From Sipunculus nudus (Eukaryota; Annelida; Sipuncula; Golfingiida; Sipunculidae), in NCBI GenBank assembly GCA_026874595.1, contig CM049316.1:36835339-36899338 (forward strand): a DNA stretch of 64,000 bases, read 5' to 3'. The notes beneath the pieces were generated by a model. That model did no database searches. It was not told the origin of the DNA and saw only the letters and a list, made by a program, of their open reading frames with translations. Positions 48,357 through 60,696 of this stretch are shown here, piece by piece (the first letter of the stretch is position 1; every line of letters starts with the position of its first letter). The position numbers were made by a program, and so were the translations under genes.

Positions 48357-48365
<9 letters not shown>
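48213..48365 (+). mobile_element. (TA)n-flanked hairpin element carrying a hammerhead ribozyme, unit 1
   Basis: Arms of about 41 bp (48,213-48,254 and 48,324-48,365) are reverse complements. The left arm contains TAACTAAAGTACGG and TTTGACTTCATCAGTTTG. A single C/T difference sits in GGCTAG/CTAACC. The loop holds the complete hammerhead. TA microsatellites lie 3' of and upstream of it. Hammerheads are known in Penelope-like terminal repeats and in retrozymes. This stem-loop may be such an element's remnant, but no reverse transcriptase is nearby. Confidence 0.7.
48263..48330 (+). ncRNA. Type I hammerhead self-cleaving ribozyme, unit 1
   Basis: CTGAAGA (48,273-48,279) is the CUGANGA box. Stem II is GTGAG/CTCAC (48,280-48,284 with 48,302-48,306, 5 of 5 pairs, 17-nt loop). 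GAAA is at 48,307-48,310. Stem III is ACAG/CTGT with only AT between, a self-complementary 10-mer that could pair between two molecules. GTC ends at 48,320, the predicted cleavage point. Stem I (48,263-48,272 with 48,321-48,330) has 9 of 10 pairs, with one A-A mismatch. All invariant core residues are present. Minimal stem III is known from retroelement hammerheads, which work as dimers. Activity is inferred. Confidence 0.8.

Positions 48366-48407
<42 letters not shown>
48362..48407. repeat. (TA)n microsatellite following the ribozyme hairpin, unit 1
   Basis: Uninterrupted TA tract starting at the end of the right hairpin arm. Confidence 0.95.
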
Positions 48408-48409
<2 letters not shown>

Positions 48410-50254
48410 GTATAAAAATATCAAACAACACATTCAATAGGGATACCTGCTATGGTACAAAATTAAATATTGATTAACATGTAACAATTCACTGCGATAG
48501 AATGGTATTCACGGACTTTTTTATGAGAATCCAATACTGTTTTTAATTGACATATTCAAGAGTAGACGCTGAAGTGAAAATCAGCGCGTACCACTACCAT
48601 ATATCGTGTATGAGGCTGTACAAGTGTTGATAATACCGTGCTGAGACAGTTAATTCTGTATTCGGTCTTATATTCCAGCGTAGGCGGACTTCCGGATACA
48701 TGGGAGGTGGGCGAAACCAGATAATAGTTATTAAATCCAGGATGTCATCAGCGAGGCATTTTTTAATGTAACACCCACCGGAAGTTCGCCTTGCTGTGCT
48801 CTCTCTCTTTACACAAACGGAAAGCCCATTGAGTTTAATAATTGTTACGTAAGCAGTTGTGAGCATATTCACACAAAAAATGTAGGTTGTTATATCTAGA
48901 AAACAAAACACCAGAAAGCCTGTTTTTCCAGAGAATCGTTAACCGCATGATCAAGATGTTACGTATTCCTAGATAATTAATGTTTTTTCCGTTAAGCCCA
49001 CCATTGGCGTCAATTTATCTTCAAAAGGGGGGGGGGGGTGACTCTCAGGCGTTTGGGGGAGGGGGGTGAGTGTTATTCAAAATTGGGACGACAATATGTA
49101 GCCCCTTCATACTTTTGATAATTCTTCGAATGAATTTGTGCCATTTTATAACCAAAACCTCATTCTTCATTTCAGATTATCCCGCTCCTCTCCGTGAATA
49201 TGAAATTTATAACCGACCCCCCCCCCCCCAGTGGTAACTTCATATTATCACCTGCGATGTCACATATCACTTTAAGGAAGTTGTTTCTATAGTATATTGT
49301 ATATTTCTTAAAATTCTTATAATTTCTTTTCTTGGGGTTATTCCTCAAAATAGGTTGAATTTTTCTATATATTATGTTTCTGGGCCATGTGTCATAAGTG
49401 AAGTGTACGAGTCAATATAACATAAATATAAATATAACTAAGATTGTCCAATAATTCTATTTTTCATATACTGCATTTCATAAAAATGCATCATTTAATT
49501 ATATCAGCACCTAAGGAAATTATCAGGGGGGGGGGGTATCTTTAATGGGGGATAACCTGAAGGCTTTTCACCGGTCAACGTCCGCCAAGGTTCTTTCAGT
49601 GACTCGGCATCTGGAATCTGTAGAGGACTAGTCGTGCAAGGCCGCTGCTCGTATACAACTTCGACTGTACCTGATTTATGCAAAATAGTCGAACGCAAAT
49701 AATGTGTCAGGGCGAACGACCTAAGGGATGCAGGAATCCATGGTATTTGTATATTAGCCTGTGAAGAATGCGCATAGTTTGTAGCAATTAGTCGACAGGT
49801 TTAGCGGCCTGAAGTAACACCTAGATCCATTTGTCCATAGACGTTTACCTACATACAGAGGCGTTTATACAAGTCGCTTTGCGTCAGTGAGTCATATACA
49901 CATTTCCAACCTAGACGCGGTCATACCTTCAAATGGTCTTTTATTAGTTAAACTGATCGTAAATCAGCGAATGTTAATATAGAAAAAATGGTTCACGGAT
50001 GTTGATTTGCGGATTTTTGTGGATTCCTTTGGAGAATAACTGATAAATAAATTAATACACGGTATATAGGTTATGCAGGTGTTTTTTTGTGCCACATCAT
50101 AACCAGGAAAAGCCAATTCCATGATTCCTTGCCTTAACACCCGGTCATGTCAGGGGTATTACGTCGCGCCGTGTCTGTGCAGTCGTGACATGGACAAATT
50201 TTTTATGTGAGGGTCACAGAAAGTTTTTGTTGGGGTGATCTACTCGATTATTGA

Positions 50255-50640
50255 ATGCTAGCTTGACTTAGTATATGTATATCTGAAAAATTCCATTCTG
50301 GTTTCGGACCACATGACAGGGCAGTATAAGACACAAACTTTTTTTTAAATATCCTGGTTTTAAAAAGGCCCGGTGACTCTTGCACCTGCAAGCCCTGGCT
50401 TGTAATCGTATCCATTGCTTGGTCATACCTCTGAGGAATCCCCGGCAGGCGCACTCGTTTATGAATGAATTATGGTCGTTGTGCACGGCCTTCCCATTAA
50501 GCTTGCAGAGCGTTCACCCTGTGTCGTGGCCGACCGTGAAATACTAGTATCCCACCACGTGGGTGAGATTTGAACTCACCATCTCCCGGCCTTCAGTCCT
50601 GTGCTCTACCCCTGTGTCACAGAAGCCGGTAACAACCGGT
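50255..50640 (-). mobile_element. tRNA-derived SINE, unit 2
   Basis: The tRNA-like head is better preserved than in unit 1: GGTAGAGCACAGGACTGAAG and B-box GAGTTCAAATCTC (50,565-50,577), with pairing GGTGAGTT...CTCACC. Confidence 0.6.
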
Positions 50641-51049
50641 AATAAAGTTAATTAGTTCCTTACATTTTCTATTCTTTATATAGCACGTCGTTCCCTGCGT
50701 GGAGGAAAATATACATGTATATACGGTACACGCAGGTTTATAAGTGATTTGAATTCTGAAGTTTAAAGTTATACAGCATTTGAGTTGATTTTTATTAGAG
50801 GTAAATAAACACTATATCTACACTACTTTTATTGTAGGGGGACAGGACCTCGATATTATCATATGATACACTCATATAATCAGGGTTGCATTTTGAACAA
50901 GCAGATATTGAAGGAGGCGGTGACGGCTGCAATTTTACAGAGGAAAGAAATCTTATTTAACGACAGAATCTGTTCATCAGACGACTTTATAATGCTCCCT
51001 AGAATTCAATAAACTTGTTTTACACCCTCACGATTATGATATACTGCTA

Positions 51050-51358
51050 TTGATTAGACTGGGCCTTTTTATCATTTTATTACATGTTTATAGACTTCTA
51101 GCCCACTGTAATTTATTCGACTCAGACGGAAGTCAGATATTATGTCAGTTTTGTGGAAATGTATCAAGTAACCCTATACTGCATGTTGTTATCTCATGTG
51201 ATATTGTTATACCTGAAAGGGATAGATTTTAGGAGTATATATGTGACAAGCTTCCTATAGAGAGCACTGCTTACTTTATGGGCTCCACGGGAATCGCTTT
51301 ATTGGGATCTGAAATCAAACATTTAGGAGAAAGTGACGGAGCGTATTCTTTAAATCTG
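51050..51358 (+). pseudogene. Non-LTR retrotransposon C-terminal remnant, unit 2
   Basis: An open frame of 60 codons reads CQFCGNVSSNPILHVVISCD and IVIPERDRF, then a stop. The knuckle C-x2-C-x8-H-x4-C is intact here, whereas unit 1 has a stop inside it. After the stop, frame EYICDKLPIE continues, showing recent decay. Confidence 0.4.
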
Positions 51359-51539
51359 TAAAATATGATTCTGTCAGTCGGTTCATTGTAAAGGGTTAAA
51401 AAGGGCCCGGACCGGTCAAGAATTTACGGATAAAAAGAAGTTCCGGTTAAACATTTTGAAACTTAGGAAGATTCATTTAGTTTCGTGTCAGCCAATGTAA
51501 AGTTTTCAAATACATTTTCAAATACAAACCGCTCATTTA

Positions 51540-52010
51540 TTATAGAAGTATATATGTATGATATTCGCAAGGTTATATATTCGAGATTTTCACTACTTTC
51601 GAGATTCGCAAGGCCTTATTTTATATATATTTATATATATGTATAAGGTTATATTTATATATTAGTATAAGGTTAATATAGAGTTACCTACACAGTGTTG
51701 ATTTTTATATCAATGGCTAAAAAGTGAATCACATCATTTGCAGTATAAGCTAAGAAAACATCGAATAGGAGGATAAACTCCATGCACTAGTTGCAGATAA
51801 ACATAAGTATTTATATTACTGTTTGCTTATATTGACCTACCGGAACAATATACGCGAAATGCCATTGAAGATTTAGAATAAATTCTAATGTGAATAGTTT
51901 TATTCGCGAAGGATATGTTTTCGCGATAATTTCCTCCCTCTAAATCACGAATTTTGAACCCTGGCGAATAAAGAGCCAACCACAGTAAGTCATTGGAATA
52001 TGTACTCATG
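51540..52010. mobile_element. TTCGCG-rich MITE-like element, unit 2
   Basis: Colinear with the unit 1 element, but with one TTTTCGCGATTC block replaced by TATATATTTATATATATG. Confidence 0.45.
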
Positions 52011-52539
52011 TTGTGGCAATACCTTATTAGTATAGAAAATCAAAATGGCACCAACAGACCTAGCCAAGACAACCCGACTCAGTTGGCACTGATATCTAAT
52101 ATCAGAGGCCGGAATGGCGCTACCACATATATACCTGGAGAGTGAAACACTCGAATCGACGGTCTGACAGAACCGGTTTTAAAAAAAGAACTGGCCATAT
52201 GATGGAATCTGTATAATATTTGGCGAAACATACAATCCCAATGACATTATTTCTTGATACACTCTTCGTCAATTTCACCGATCTGCCGTGCCTAAAAGGA
52301 AGGGAAACACAAACATTTTCTAACTGAGACTTTGTTGGACGTCAGGGCATCTCTATATGTCGTATTCATCGAGTTAACATAAACTTATTTAATAAATTAT
52401 CAATCTACACCGTTGAGGTCAGATTCGGTTACGTGGCCTCCCTGAACCCAAAACTTGCAAGCAATGTCTTAGGCATATCTATAACCTCAAGGCAAGCAGC
52501 GTATAAGAGCAGTATAAGATTAAGAGCTTGTTAGGGCCG

Positions 52540-53391
52540 AGTGCCCTGTCACCATTGGGGCAGCCGTATTGGGTTTCATGCAGTGACGGCCATAATGATT
52601 AGTGTGATAAACTGGCTCAGCTTTAGTCCTTTTCGGTCAGTCTGAGTGTCAGCTATCATGTCATAAAAATGAACAGCAAAGGTGTTAGGGCTCAGGGTTA
52701 ATGTACCTTAAATATATGCAACAAAAATATACAAACAAAAAATTTATGCAAATGATCGTACATCGATTTGAATCACAAAATATGTCATAAAGACCAAGCT
52801 TCTACTGCTGACAAGACTTTCAGTTTGATATCCTGACCAGGATGTTTGATGGGTCTGAAGGTTGTGCTTCTTAATTTTTGCAGATTTGATTAACTTAATA
52901 CCAAAGCACCTATGCCAGTTAATAACGAGGCTGTAGAAACAAACAAAGCTTGTTTATACTCCAAATTCATAAAAGCTTGATATAAAAATACAACTTATAA
53001 ACTGATTGTGCTAAACTTTCACCTAGAGACCTAATGATTTACAGACGAGGGAGAGGCAGTTATAAGTCACATAACATTTTGATGCCTTGTTGGAATCGCA
53101 TCAAATTGACACATCAGGTTTATTTCTAAGGCAGAAGGAGGATGTGCTAGTAATAATTTCAATGTCGACAATTCAGATTTTTTTATAACTTGGGGCTCAA
53201 TAATGAAATAACAAATCGCTGCTTTATTGGCTGGCATTCTGTCTGTGTCAACTTTGAAGAAAGTTCTTGACACTTTTTTAAGTTTGTGCTGCATTGGTCA
53301 CCTTAGATGTCAAAATCAATCGGCTCATCTTTACGTCACTTCTATATTTGATTAATTTTTGCCTCTACACCTCTACTTTTCTTGCAAACTG

Positions 53392-53395
<4 letters not shown>
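52540..53395 (+). mobile_element. PIF/Harbinger-type transposon fragment, unit 2
   Basis: Colinear with 40,390-41,270. The transposase remnant (about 53,020-53,255) has additional indels: TACAAGTCACATAACA is preserved as CATAACATTTTG, and the GI-P-G motif is frame-shifted. It runs into (TA)n at 53,395-53,458. Confidence 0.6.
53020..53255 (+). pseudogene. Decayed DDE transposase fragment, unit 2
   Basis: More degraded copy of the 40,860-41,124 remnant. It retains AAGGCAGAAGGAGGATGTGC (the GG-containing segment) and GCTTTATTGGCTGGCATTC. The reading frame is broken by small deletions. Confidence 0.55.
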
Positions 53396-53457
<62 letters not shown>

Positions 53458-53458
53458 A
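53393..53458. repeat. (TA)n microsatellite, unit 2
   Basis: TA tract at the end of the Harbinger-type fragment. Confidence 0.95.
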
Positions 53459-53629
53459 CAATTAAATGTCTTGCGATTTTTATTCAATTATTACCTAAAA
53501 TATTCAGTGAACAAAGTGACCTCAGATTCCCTACTTAAGAGGTGTATTTACACAATTTGTCTGATAAATTTCAAAAGCAGGTACTAGTTATCTGGTTGAT
53601 AACTAGTAGGCACAGCCACTGTGTAATTA

Positions 53630-54140
53630 AACAAAAATTTGTGGGTCGTAACATACCTCTTTAACAGAAGTTCTGTGGGGAACAATTAGTTTTTTATGCA
53701 CACATTTGCATTCCTTCAATTTGGCTCCTTTAATTTTGTGCAATAAAACAAACGCTGGTGAGTGGTCACATGTCCTTAAATAGAATATCTTTCGGAAGCA
53801 ATTAATTAATTATGGACACATTTACATTCTTTTAATTTGGCTCTTTTTAATTCCCAAGGATGGGGTACAACGCTGTAAAGTTATACGAGGAAATCAAATA
53901 TCAGATCGTATGTCCACAGAGCAGAGGGAATAATGAAGTATGATAAATTCCAAAAGCAGGTACTTAATTGTAACCTGGTTGATTACATTTGGGCATATGC
54001 ACTGTATAAGTAAACACAAACTGGTGGATGGTCACATGCCCCTTTAATAGAATATCTGTCGGAAGCAATTTAAATAATTATGGAAACATTTGCATTCTAT
54101 TAATTTGGCTTCTTTAATTTCCAAGGATGGGGTACTACGA
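53630..54140. repeat. ~119-bp tandem repeat, rearranged, unit 2
   Basis: Units lie at about 53,672, 53,793 and 54,056. Between the second and third, GGATGGGGTACAACGC and GAGGAAATCAAATATCAGATC are duplicated, so a larger block was copied locally. Confidence 0.7.
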
Positions 54141-57100
54141 TGTATAGCAATAACAGGAAGTTAGTCTCTCTCCATGGTCTTCACTTGAATTACAAGTCAT
54201 TATATGAGGTGTATCAGTGAAAATGAACAGATTTAAAAAAAAAAGCACACCGGGCAAAGCTTGTTGATGAATACTGGCCGTATGAGGGCGGTCACTTTCA
54301 TAACATTAATGACGGTCCGACTGTAGCGCTGCAAGTGGCTGATGAGGAACTAAAGTAAACATGGCTGCCTCTAAAGGTGTCTTAGTCCAGAAGTGACGGG
54401 CCGGGTAGTCAGTTCGGGCGGGGGTTTTTGTTAGGCCCGTCAGCGTTCAGTTCTTGACTACCCACAATACAGTCTATGCCCTAATGGTGTATGTATTATT
54501 AACAAGAAAACTATCACGTTAACGACGAAAAATTGGAAGAATAAAACACAATTTGCATGAACATACTAAGGGGATAGTGAGGCAAATGAGACTTCATCGC
54601 CATGCCTACATGTTCTAGTGAACTTGGAAACCCCTGGGCCTTAGAACCGATGGACCCTTCTTCTCGCTTCCAATTAAAATAATATAAAAACAAATACCCA
54701 AGTTAAAATAAAATAAGTTCCGCCAAAACAAGCCTTTAATTGGACCTTTTAGACGAATGAAACCCCCGACTTGGCCCTTTGAATATGCTTAGTGAAAGCT
54801 GTTTATGCGCAGGTTAACACTTTCGATCCCCAAATTTTAGAAAATATAGTTACGTGTCTCAAACGACGTGACTTGGTCAGTTTCGAGCATTTTCTTGTGA
54901 ATTATTAGAAATTCCAAACTAAATGAGACTTTTACATTTTCAAAAATTTAATTGAGCCCCATAAGAAATTCATGGCATATGTCAGGGCACCTTCAGGCCC
55001 CTCACTGTTAACCCGCTAAACGTTTGATGCGTTTAGATCCTAAACACTTTATTTATAAAGATAAACACATGGTTTAACTTTCAGCAAGTGTTTAGTTATC
55101 CTGCAATAGTACAAAGCCTTCATGATAAGTCTTCACTTGTTGGGAACGGAGGAAAATTAATTGAAAAATTTATGGTATCTTGCATCACTTACTATTTTAT
55201 TAGTTCCCATAATTTGTTTTCTTTCTGAAAGTTATTTTTTTGTTACTGAATTCAGGTAAAACTGGTACCTACACGGCTTAATATTATTCTAATTACGTAT
55301 TTTTCACCATTTCATCCGTATTTATGCATTTGCCCTCTTATCAGCAAACCAGTTTTAATTACAATGTATTTTCCCCACTCAGACTCATTGAAATGTAGTC
55401 TTAGGTACATATCTGCTACTTTTGCTAAACAATGTGTTTAACTATCCATACTAAACGTTGCGTTTAGATGTGTCACGTGAACAGTTCTCTGCAAGCATGC
55501 GCAGTCTTGTCTCTTTTAACACGGCGTTTTGGAGAGTGAGATTTTCATCCAGCGATTATATGGTACGAGCTAATATCATGTATTGCGAAATTTCCTCCTC
55601 GATTGTTGAAGATATTTCCAGCAAATGTGAGTACAAATATGTTGATCATAAATTATATTGATCATTGTTGAAAATTTAAGCAAAGTATATGGATATACCA
55701 GAAACCAGATGAACAGGCCCTTGTGACCTATTTTCTGACCCATTTATGTTTATCCCAAACCTTATATTTTAAGTGTATATGATATCATTATGTGAAAGGG
55801 TATATGCATTCGTATTCCGAGTATGTTTGTTAAAGATGATAAACTTTGGTAGTTTGATTTCATGTATTACTCGAGTCTTATGTTTTAGTGTGTAGAGGGA
55901 TACTGTAGGCTATCCTGTAACGGTCATCGTCCTGGAGAGTGACCTATTTTCACTCTTGGTAAGCCTGCTCAACTTGCCTGTCTCTCCTATAAGTGTAGGT
56001 ATCATATAACACAACAAGGTTCGCGTATCATATTTATATATAAGAAAAAGGATGAGGTATCTTACCTGAGATATTAGTCGTTATAAATGCCCAATTTTCT
56101 ATTACTGAATTTTTATCATTGTTATGATTTCTATGTAAGGATACATTTTTAGTGTTAGATATAGAGTTTTTTTTCACATATCGTAGATCGTTTACATTGT
56201 TAAACATCCCATTGATGAATTTTAAATATTCAAATTTTATTGCAGCTTTAATTTTAAGGGGAACTTAAAACAACACTCAGTTATAGATCAGGTCGCTGCT
56301 CCATGAAAAAAGATGCTGCTAGGTGTCATTAAGAAGATAACGGCCTCTGAGAATGGCACAATGGTAGGTTTTATATAATTAATCAATATTGTTATTATAA
56401 CCACTTATAGAGAGTTGTTATATTTTATTACATGTTGTTTTATACACCTTATGTGTAGACATCAGTTTATACAAAGTTTACAACATAAGTCTAAAATCTA
56501 ACAAAAAGTATATAAAAATCCATGTTCTAATATACATACATTTAATAATGAATAGTACTGTAGATATACACAGTTACACAGTTCTATGAGTTGATACCAA
56601 CTTTGACTACAGATTTTTTGTTATTCATCTTATCTCTTCAGACTGTGCACGACTTCTGTCAAGTTCTGGTGGGGGAAAATAGCCACAGCTTAAGAAAATC
56701 CTCAGCCATTTGGTCCACGTAGGCAGTGGAGGACCTAACGGACACCAAAGGAGAGGTGATTTATTTGACGATTTCATATGCTTTAGTCATTACCATGGGG
56801 TATATAGAGACAGGATATTGAGTGCAAATGTTAAAATACAACAATCGCTCCACTTTTGATCTTGAAACCCCATAATTGAGGTCTGAATAAAAAAAAACAT
56901 GATATTGTTGCCGGATAAAATATACCACGTGGATGGTCTATTTACATCATACTCGTCTTACTGTTGCACGTCTATCCTTAGACCTATGAGGTATTTAGAT
57001 TTAACCAATAAAATGACTCGTAATAAATTTATTTATTTTAAATGACAATCATTTATATATTTCTCTATTGCTGATTATGATTAATTCATTATATACATAA

Positions 57101-57198
57101 TTATATACGACAGACTGAATCTGAGTTTGAAGGATATAAATTGATATTCAACTTGAATATGCCTGGATGCATATCTAACGTGTTTTTTTACATTGCAG

Positions 57199-57419
57199 GA
57201 CTTTCAGTTGAGACGATCGGACGCCACTTAACATCGTGGAACATGTCTGTAGGCGATGACAACGGCAAGACATGGAGAGAAATCATGTGGCGACGTAAAA
57301 AGTGCATCACGGATTGTTCTAACTGGAACATGCATGCATATACATGCTTAAAGTTAACATGGAGAACAAAGTGTACCCAGTTCTCATCCTTGGATTTTGT
57401 ATTGACTTATATATTATAA
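57199..57419 (+). pseudogene. Exon-like open segment after a strong acceptor, unit 2
   Basis: TGTTTTTTTACATTGCAG ends at 57,198. The following frame is open for 73 codons (GLSVETIGRHLTSWNMSVGD, then DNGKTWREIMWRRKKCITDC) to 57,419. In unit 1 the corresponding frame has two G-to-A stops (TAG at 44,968-44,970, TGA at 45,019-45,021). Exon-like borders also occur upstream: an AAAT|GTGAGT donor near 55,626 and acceptor-like CTTCAG near 56,640. No upstream frame could be joined without stops. I do not recognise the protein; it may be a dead exon of the transposon's own gene. Confidence 0.25.
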
Positions 57420-57764
57420 TGACTATGCAATGCTCGGGATATAATCCCCATTGAACAAGACATTTTCGGTGGAACTGCGAAAGTACCTTGGAGAAAATGG
57501 AAAGAGTCTCACAGACACACAGTTTCATCTCTACTTCTAACAATATCATCACAGTATACTGACTATACTCGTGTTTATGTACACACATATATGTTTGTAT
57601 CTGTACCTAAATTGTTACCTAATTACTTCTTATTTTAATTACCATAATCAATATGTATAATACAGTTACCACAACAGACAATATCAGCTGAGTACTCAAT
57701 AAATACAGTATGTAACACTAACATATTGATCTGTTTTATTTTTATGTGTCCAGGATACGTTTTA

Positions 57765-58864
57765 CAGTCAAGCCCACTTTGTGTCATATCGGTTAATAGA
57801 AAATCCCGTTTATTGTCACATAAATCTGAAATCCCAAACGTTTCCTATATAAACAATAGTAAATCTGAACGTTTAATATCATGGAATATTGTCATAATCC
57901 AGTTTATTGTCATACTTGGAACCCTTGACAGTGATACCAGTTCGCAGTTAATATCACATCAAACGCCACGGCGATCGACGAGGCCAAGAGCCTGTAATCG
58001 GTCAGGCGTATAAAACGATCGCATTTACCACCTGTGTGCGGCAGGCAAGTGCAGTGATGCATGCGAGTCATTCCCCGTCACCTAGCTAATTAACATCTTA
58101 AGATACCACGGTAATCCGGATCATTGCGTTTCTTCGTACATTAACAAGGGCGATGTTTACAATCATACATCATACATAATCAACTCCTGGGCTTTAAAAG
58201 GCCGCGGTTTACACCTCAGTGACATTTCGCCGAGATGATATGAAGCACAAGCTCTAAACGTTGCTTACGACTGGAAATCTCCATTAAGGGTCAACGAAAA
58301 GCTGAAGGTTTTGTGAGCACATGAGGAGATACCCGGTCAAAAACCTCGATCAATGGGAAAACTTCAGAATGTTGACAATGGCATGACGATGTTTGCTCCC
58401 CGAACAGCCCTATCATAGAGACGATCATGGAAGTTTGAGTCATTAATAAGATATCCGGAAAGTAAGGCGCAATAGTCGGGGAAAGAATTATTTACTAAAA
58501 TAGTTTGTTATAAATAACGTTATAACTGTGCCGCATATTTCCAGACATTTTACCTCATGACATAGACGCTACGTCTCTTTCTTTTGGCAAGTCGGATTTT
58601 TGTCAGTCATTGCGGCATGCGGCATGCGGCACAAAACTAAAGGAAATGAAGGTAAGGTGTGCATGAACGTAATTTGAAATGCCGTTGTGGAATAAAAATA
58701 TTCGTAAACGTTTATGTTTCCTGTTTATTGACGATTTATTTAATATCATTCGAGACTCTATGACTCAAAAGGACATCGATATGGAAGCCCGGATATTGTC
58801 ACATCCTGGTTATCATCATAATTTATACATGCACCACCGATATGACAATAATCGGGCTTGACTG
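57765..58864. mobile_element. ~1.1 kb pogo/mariner-like nested element, unit 2
   Basis: TIRs CAGTCAAGCCC...GGGCTTGACTG as in unit 1. The left TA is TA in TTTACAG and the right is GTATA. A small insertion near 58,285 accounts for the extra length. Confidence 0.75.
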
Positions 58865-59276
58865 TATATACACTTAATATATAATTTCAGGGTATTTGGA
58901 AGCTGCATCTAAAATCAGGACAACATACCTGCGGAGCCCGTCCATTATTGGATTAATACCATGGACTATTGACCAAAACAGAAAACCATACATGCAGGTG
59001 TTTACTAAAACCTAAGCACACAGTTTAGAAGTAAACAATGAGTTTAGCGTAAACACCAAAAAGCGTTTAAAAAGTGTTACAAACTGTAAACGCGTCAAAG
59101 TGTTAAGATCCTAAACACTTTGATGTGTTTAACCCGGTAAACGATGTGTTTAAGTCTAAACACTTTGTTTAATACCCTTAACACCATTACGCGTTTAAAA
59201 AGTGTTACAAAAAGTGTTTAGTTTAGCGTTTAGATCCTAAACACTTAGGTTTACAGTGCTCGGATCAATTCCGATG

Positions 59277-59560
59277 AAAAACTCCAGATTCTCAAAGTAC
59301 AAACGGGACTTCCGCATTTTCGCGCATTTCTTGTGCGTTATAGAAGGTGTCTGGCTGATCCGGACCCTCTCAGGGTGTCCTAACTAAAATATATATAATC
59401 TAAAATAAAAACTGAATGAGACGTCTTCATTTTCATACATATTATCCTGCTCTATAGGGAAATCCCGGTCGGTCTGGGCCCCTATGGCCTTTAGGGACCC
59501 GGTACGGTGTACCGTCGGAACCTCCCTCCAATAGGGCCAGCCACCTTCTTTGAGTTCGTG
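59277..59560 (+). repeat. SINE-family relative lacking the tRNA-like core, unit 2
   Basis: Colinear copy of 46,946-47,240. Confidence 0.6.
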
Positions 59561-60311
59561 TCCAGTGAAGAATTTCCATATTCTTATACTTCTTATGATA
59601 TTTGATAATTTAATGTGAATTTGAGATTACCAGAGGTATTTTTATGTTACTTTACACATGTTCTCTGTTTGAAGAAGGTTTAATTATATTAAGCTCCTAA
59701 GGCAGAGGTAAGGATTGGTATAAATTCTTTATAGTATGTGAGAACGCTTTCCTTTTCTGGACCTGAGTTGGACGCGGCTTGATTTCTGGAGTTCTTATAT
59801 CAGATTTCGGGACCCTGGAGTCCGATTCCTAATCCGAAAAGTGGAACCCTGTCCTGTTAATTCCTGTGGGATTTCTCTGAGTTATTACATCCCCTACATG
59901 TGAACTCCGCTCTTGACCAGTACCCACTCTGGGTGGAGAGAACGCTCATTTGTGGTACAGATCTCTGCCAGGGGGTCAAAGCCCAGAGGACGGTTCGAAA
60001 GGGAAACTCTTCACTTTTTTCTTTTCAAATTGCACATAACGGATTTCGAACACGTCCATATTCTTTAAATCATCCAGGGAGTGAGATGGAGGAAACTAGA
60101 GCATGCATATGTGGTTAGGAGGAAGAAGAGGAAAGTTTTGAAATTAAGCTGTTAAGTCCTGAATCCTGGCATATTTGACACGTGCGATTTGGTGATTAAT
60201 TAAAATGTTGTCGTTTAACTTTGAATTTCAAAGTGTTGTAGTTTACCGTATAAGGATGGGGTTATTCTCTTTGTGTGAGTTCCTTTCTCTCTCCCCCTCT
60301 CTCTCTCGCTG

Positions 60312-60396
60312 TATATATATATATATATATATACATATTTAATTATACATACACACACATATATATATATATATAAATACATATTTAATTATACAT

Positions 60397-60431
<35 letters not shown>
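60312..60431. repeat. (TA)n tracts preceding the ribozyme hairpin, unit 2
   Basis: Shorter and duplicated relative to unit 1: CATATTTAATTATACATACA occurs twice between TA runs. Confidence 0.9.
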
Positions 60432-60435
<4 letters not shown>

Positions 60436-60499
60436 GTATTGTTCACATACCGTGAATTCAATACATCGCGGTGATAGTGCTCTACCGTATGGGAGCTTT

Positions 60500-60645
60500 T
60501 ATAAATTACTAAAGTACGGCTAGTTTGACTTCATCAGTTTGAATAACTCCAGTTTGTACCTGAAGAGTGAGCCGGCTTGAATGCTGCTCTCACGAAACAG
60601 ATCTGTCGAACAAACTGATGAAGTCAAACTAACCGTACTTTAGTA

Positions 60646-60652
<7 letters not shown>
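60500..60652 (+). mobile_element. (TA)n-flanked hairpin element carrying a hammerhead ribozyme, unit 2
   Basis: Same architecture as unit 1. The outer stem differs by a matched double change (T at 60,507 paired with A at 60,645; A at 48,220 and T at 48,358 in unit 1), so pairing is kept. Confidence 0.7.
60550..60617 (+). ncRNA. Type I hammerhead self-cleaving ribozyme, unit 2
   Basis: All 68 bases are identical to 48,263-48,330. CTGAAGA starts at 60,560, GTC ends at 60,607 (predicted cleavage), and stems I-III pair as in unit 1. The adjacent linker differs (GAATAACTC against GAATTACTC), as do the outer stem and microsatellites. Confidence 0.8.

Positions 60653-60692
<40 letters not shown>
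60650..60692. repeat. (TA)n microsatellite following the ribozyme hairpin, unit 2
   Basis: Uninterrupted TA tract directly after the right arm. Confidence 0.95.

Positions 60693-60696
<4 letters not shown>

Larger units (their letters stand above)
36623..49174. repeat. Tandem segmental repeat, unit 1 (~12.55 kb)
   Basis: It starts at GATTATCCCGCTCCCCTCC, which recurs at 49,175 and 61,473. It is almost colinear with unit 2, with sampled stretches (45,300-45,420; 46,560-46,680) differing at one base in about 120. Compared with units 2 and 3 it has about 400 extra bp (38,771-39,166). It lacks about 110 bp near 37,370 that are present at 49,890-49,995. The unit is a transposon mosaic with no intact gene. 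Confidence 0.95.
55003..59258. mobile_element. ~4.2 kb DNA transposon, CACTA/EnSpm-like ends, unit 2
   Basis: Copy of the unit 1 element with the same ends and subterminal motifs. Being inside the tandem unit, it was copied by segmental duplication and not by independent insertion. Confidence 0.55.

Noticed and set aside
50562-50632. Functional tRNA gene on the minus strand in the tandem units
   Set aside because: The T-arm looks good but the anticodon and acceptor stems do not close. It recurs with an attached SINE body.
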